A program made the translations under genes and the position numbers. This document shows positions 5,584 to 8,044 of a DNA stretch of 8,044 bases, one piece after another; within the stretch, counting starts at the first letter, position 1; each line of letters opens with the position of its first letter. The DNA is from a bacterium. Its GTDB lineage: Bacteria > Bacillota > Clostridia > Christensenellales > CAG-138. The DNA is taken from the NCBI GenBank assembly GCA_029218485.1, contig JAQXRK010000164.1:1-8044 (forward strand), given 5' to 3'. The notes beneath the pieces are model-generated. The model was not told where the DNA came from. It did no database searches and saw only the letters and a list, made by a program, of their open reading frames with translations.

Positions 5584-7017
5584 ATGGGAAGCATGGAGAA
5601 GAAGGTAACGAAATTTCAGATGTACGCGGGGCTGCGGACCATCGGCGGCGTGAACGCCTCCGTGTCCTATGGCCGGGACCGCGTGCTCTTTGAGTTTGGC
5701 TCGGCCTACGACCCGGCGACCGCCGTGTTCGACGGCAAGGTGGAGCCGCGCCGGAAAAACTGGGTGCAGGATAAGCTGCGCGTCGGCATTCTGCCGCGCA
5801 TCGACGGCATCTACCGCCGCGAGGACCTCGGGGACAACCCGCTCGTGAGCGCGGAGGAGTCCGACTGGAACACGGCGGTGTTCATCACGCACCTGCACCT
5901 CGACCACATGGCCCTCATCGGCACGATCGCGCCGGAGATCCCCGTCTACATGCACCATAACGCCGTGACCATCGAGCGCGCGCTCGAGGCGACGGGCAGG
6001 GGCGTGGAAACGCTCGAGCGCGAATACCGCGATATCGTGCCGTTCGAGCCGATCCATGTCGGCGAGATCGAGGTGCTGCCCATCCTCTGCCGCGACACGA
6101 GCTACTGCGATTTTGCATTCCTGATCACGACCCCGGACGGCACCATCCACTGGACGGGCGATCTGTGCCTGCACGGCACGCAGGCCGGCCGGACGCTGCG
6201 CCAGATGGAGATTTTGAAGGAGCGGAACATCGATGTGATGCTGTGCGACTGCACCGCATTCATGGACAGCGTGCTGAAAATGATGGTTCCCGACTGCGAC
6301 CCGAAGAAGATTTTGCCGAGCCCGGAGCTGCCCGAGGGCATGCTCTCCGAGCAGGCGTATTACGACAGCCTGTTTGAAAGGCTGAAGGACCTGCCGGGTC
6401 TGTGCGTGTTCAACCACTACCAGCGCGAGATGGACGACGCCGCCACGTTCCTCGACTGGGCGAAGCGGACGAACCGCGTGTGCGCGTTCGAGCCGGACGC
6501 CGCCTACATCGTCTACAAGTTTTTCGGCATCGAGCCGCACGTGTATATCCCGGACGCCGCGAGCTGCGAGGCGGCGCGGGATACGGCATGGATGCGGGAG
6601 CTGCTCGCCCACTGCACGGTCGTATCGCCGGAGGAGGTGCGGCGGAACCCGCGCGGCTTCATGGTGCAGAACAGCTACGAGCACATCATGGAGCTGTTCA
6701 GCCTGCCGGCCGAGGGGGGCGTGTACCTGCACGCCGACGGCATCCCGATCGGTGCGTTCGACCCCGCGTACGCCAACATGCGCCGCATCATCGACATGGC
6801 CGGCTTTGCCTATATGACCTGCTTCTGCGAAAATTATTTTGGACACGGCTACCCGCAGCAGGTAAAATATTTTGTGGACACGGTGAACCCGAAGGTGCTC
6901 ATCCCGTGCCACTCCTACAACCCGGAGCGCCTGCTGCCGAAGGACGGCGTGCAGCTGCTGCCGGAGATGTACCGCGAATACACGCTGGAAAACCATGTGT
7001 TTTCCCCACTCGACTGA
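5584..7017 (+). CDS. Metallo-beta-lactamase-fold hydrolase, RNase J/beta-CASP-like layout
   Basis: Cytoplasmic metal-dependent hydrolase of 477 residues; substrate unknown. The HxHxDH metal motif is THLHLDH (102-108). WTGDLCLHG begins at 190, with D193 as bridging ligand. Further on, FGHGYPQQVKYF (H421) and VLIPCHSYNPERL (H443) resemble the GHA...P-x-H ending of RNase J and other beta-CASP nucleases, with a probable insert domain at about 220-430. The expected third-motif His (VDHDxxGAFAF in relatives) aligns with D171 in CRDTSYCDFAF, so the metal site may differ. A nuclease role is possible but not shown. ATG 5584 has AGGGGAAGG (5573-5581) upstream; ATG 5593 is an alternative. Upstream in-frame sequence is repeat-derived. 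The stop is 15 bp before the phosphodiesterase gene, implying one operon. Confidence 0.85.
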   Translation: MGSMEKKVTKFQMYAGLRTIGGVNASVSYGRDRVLFEFGSAYDPATAVFDGKVEPRRKNWVQDKLRVGILPRIDGIYRREDLGDNPLVSAEESDWNTAVFITHLHLDHMALIGTIAPEIPVYMHHNAVTIERALEATGRGVETLEREYRDIVPFEPIHVGEIEVLPILCRDTSYCDFAFLITTPDGTIHWTGDLCLHGTQAGRTLRQMEILKERNIDVMLCDCTAFMDSVLKMMVPDCDPKKILPSPELPEGMLSEQAYYDSLFERLKDLPGLCVFNHYQREMDDAATFLDWAKRTNRVCAFEPDAAYIVYKFFGIEPHVYIPDAASCEAARDTAWMRELLAHCTVVSPEEVRRNPRGFMVQNSYEHIMELFSLPAEGGVYLHADGIPIGAFDPAYANMRRIIDMAGFAYMTCFCENYFGHGYPQQVKYFVDTVNPKVLIPCHSYNPERLLPKDGVQLLPEMYREYTLENHVFSPLD

Positions 7018-7032
7018 ACGAACGGAGGCCTC

Positions 7033-8044
7033 ATGAGCAAGTTACTCGTATTCTGCATCGACGCGCTGTGCGACAGCGACGTCGAGGCCATGCGCGCCAT
7101 GCCGCACTTTGGCCCGTACCTCGAACGGGCGGCCGTGGTGGAGCGCATCGAGCCGGTCTGGCCGGCGCTCACCTACTGCTGCCACACCTCGATCATCACC
7201 GGCTGCTATGTGGACCGGCACGGCATCGACAACAACGAGATCATGCGCCGCGGCGGGCTGTTCGACCAGCCGTGGCACGGGCTGAAGGCGGACGTGCGCG
7301 TGCCCACGCTGCTCGATTGCGCCCGCGAGCACGGGCTGACCACCTGCTCCATCTCGTGGCCGGTATCCGGCGGGGCGGACTACGACTATAACATGCCCAT
7401 GATCGTGCCGTACGGGTACACGGGCTACGAGCCGGAGAAATGGCTCGAGGGCACGGCGACCGCGGCGCTGCTCGACCGGTATTTCTACAAGCACGGCCGC
7501 TATATCAAGGGGCCGGACCGCAGCCTCGACCTGCTGACGATGGCGCTCGCGCTCGACATCCTCGAGGATTATGAGCAGCCGGACGTGATGCTCGTGAAGA
7601 TGTGCGATCTCGACGGCAGCCGCCACCAGTACGGCGTGCACAACCGGCACGTGGACGACCAGCTGCGCAAGCACGACGAGGAGTTCGGCAGCCTCATCGA
7701 GGCGCTGCGCCGCAAGGGCACGCTCGATGATACGAACATCGTCATCCTCGGCGACCACGGCCAGACCGATATTCAGGACGTCATCCATCTGAACGTGCTG
7801 CTGCGCGACGCGGGCTTCCTCCGCGTCCGGGAGGACGGCACGCTCGAGTCGTTCGACGCGGTGCTCCACTCGACCGGCCTTGCCGCATACATCGAGCTGA
7901 GGAACCCGGACGACGGGGCGATGAAGGCGCGGGTGCGCGCGTTCCTCGAATCGCTCAGGGACGACCCGCGCGTGCAGCTTGCCTATGTGATGGACCGGGA
8001 GGAGGCGAAGGCGGCCTTCCGTGTGGACGGGCCGTTCGACTTCA
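7033..8044 (+). CDS. Nucleotide pyrophosphatase/phosphodiesterase-type enzyme (alkaline phosphatase superfamily), 3' truncated by window
   Basis: The first 337 codons are visible and the frame is open to the window end. Features match the bimetallic NPP branch of the alkaline phosphatase superfamily, which cleaves phosphodiesters or phosphomonoesters: metal ligand D10 in FCIDAL, predicted nucleophile T47 in PALTYCCHTSIITG, HGIDNNE at 63-69, D194 and H198 in DLDGSRHQYG, D241 and H242 in LGDHGQ, and a late H279 in LHSTG. Thus all expected metal ligands appear before the cut. No signal peptide is visible, so it is probably cytoplasmic, unlike secreted alkaline phosphatases. ATG 7033 has GGAGG at 7024-7028, 4 nt upstream. 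It follows the MBL-fold gene by 15 bp. Substrate could be a nucleotide, sugar-phosphate diester or phosphonate ester; sequence alone does not decide. Confidence 0.9.
   Translation, partial: MSKLLVFCIDALCDSDVEAMRAMPHFGPYLERAAVVERIEPVWPALTYCCHTSIITGCYVDRHGIDNNEIMRRGGLFDQPWHGLKADVRVPTLLDCAREHGLTTCSISWPVSGGADYDYNMPMIVPYGYTGYEPEKWLEGTATAALLDRYFYKHGRYIKGPDRSLDLLTMALALDILEDYEQPDVMLVKMCDLDGSRHQYGVHNRHVDDQLRKHDEEFGSLIEALRRKGTLDDTNIVILGDHGQTDIQDVIHLNVLLRDAGFLRVREDGTLESFDAVLHSTGLAAYIELRNPDDGAMKARVRAFLESLRDDPRVQLAYVMDREEAKAAFRVDGPFDF

Noticed and set aside
5567..5608. Arg-rich 13-codon leader peptide starting at TTG 5567 after AAGGAG (5555-5560) and overlapping the MBL start
   Set aside because: The Arg codons come from the purine-rich Shine-Dalgarno region; a TTG start and tiny size give no real support without conservation.
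5467..6996. 509-codon minus-strand open frame opposite the MBL-fold gene
   Set aside because: His/Arg/Val/Ala-rich antisense shadow of a gene with clear catalytic motifs on the + strand.

Overview
The window is GC-rich, gene-dense bacterial DNA with all recognisable genes on the + strand. Several traits point to a high-GC member of the Clostridia (Bacillota), for example an Oscillospirales- or Christensenellales-like gut bacterium: a short clostridial-style lipoprotein signal (MKKLIAVVLSVLLL... with a Cys), a MurR/RpiR regulator, purine-rich Shine-Dalgarno sequences and an SBP family common in this phylum. This placement is inference; no rRNA or other marker gene is present.

Layout. (1) 1-54: last 17 codons of an unidentified upstream gene, overlapping the next start by ATGA. 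(2) 51-1481: complete MATE-family efflux transporter. (3) 1482-2096: 615 bp without a credible gene. It holds a degenerate array of roughly 50-53 bp units, three copies of a 25-bp module and a second copy of the 3' end of the MATE gene, and it ends in a GC-rich stem-loop and a near-consensus sigma-70-type promoter. (4) 2097-2846: MurR/RpiR regulator, whose promoter spacing predicts a leaderless mRNA. (5) 2847-2964: AT-rich spacer with a terminator-like inverted repeat and a possible extended -10 promoter inside it. (6) 2965-5180: two-gene operon of a HAD hydrolase and a lipoprotein sugar-type ABC substrate-binding protein (SBP), closed by a hairpin terminator. (7) 5181-5583: 403 bp without a gene, containing a 77-78 bp tandem repeat (three units plus a partial fourth) and a stem-loop before the next start. 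(8) 5584-8044: two-gene operon of a metallo-beta-lactamase-fold hydrolase (RNase J/beta-CASP-like layout with an altered metal motif) and a nucleotide pyrophosphatase/phosphodiesterase-type enzyme that runs off the window.

How it may work together. Genes from 2097 onward look like a regulator-controlled catabolic locus: an RpiR regulator with a phosphosugar-sensing SIS domain, a HAD phosphatase-like enzyme, an SBP for a carbohydrate or phosphorylated polyol, and two metal-dependent hydrolases, one of the phosphodiesterase superfamily. Scavenging of an organophosphate or phosphodiester is a reasonable hypothesis but is not proven by the sequence. The SBP lacks adjacent permease and ATPase genes; a repeat array sits where they might be expected. 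The most unusual content is the two unrelated repeat-filled intergenic regions, one of which has captured and duplicated the end of a coding gene. No CRISPR array, transposase, tRNA or rRNA was seen.
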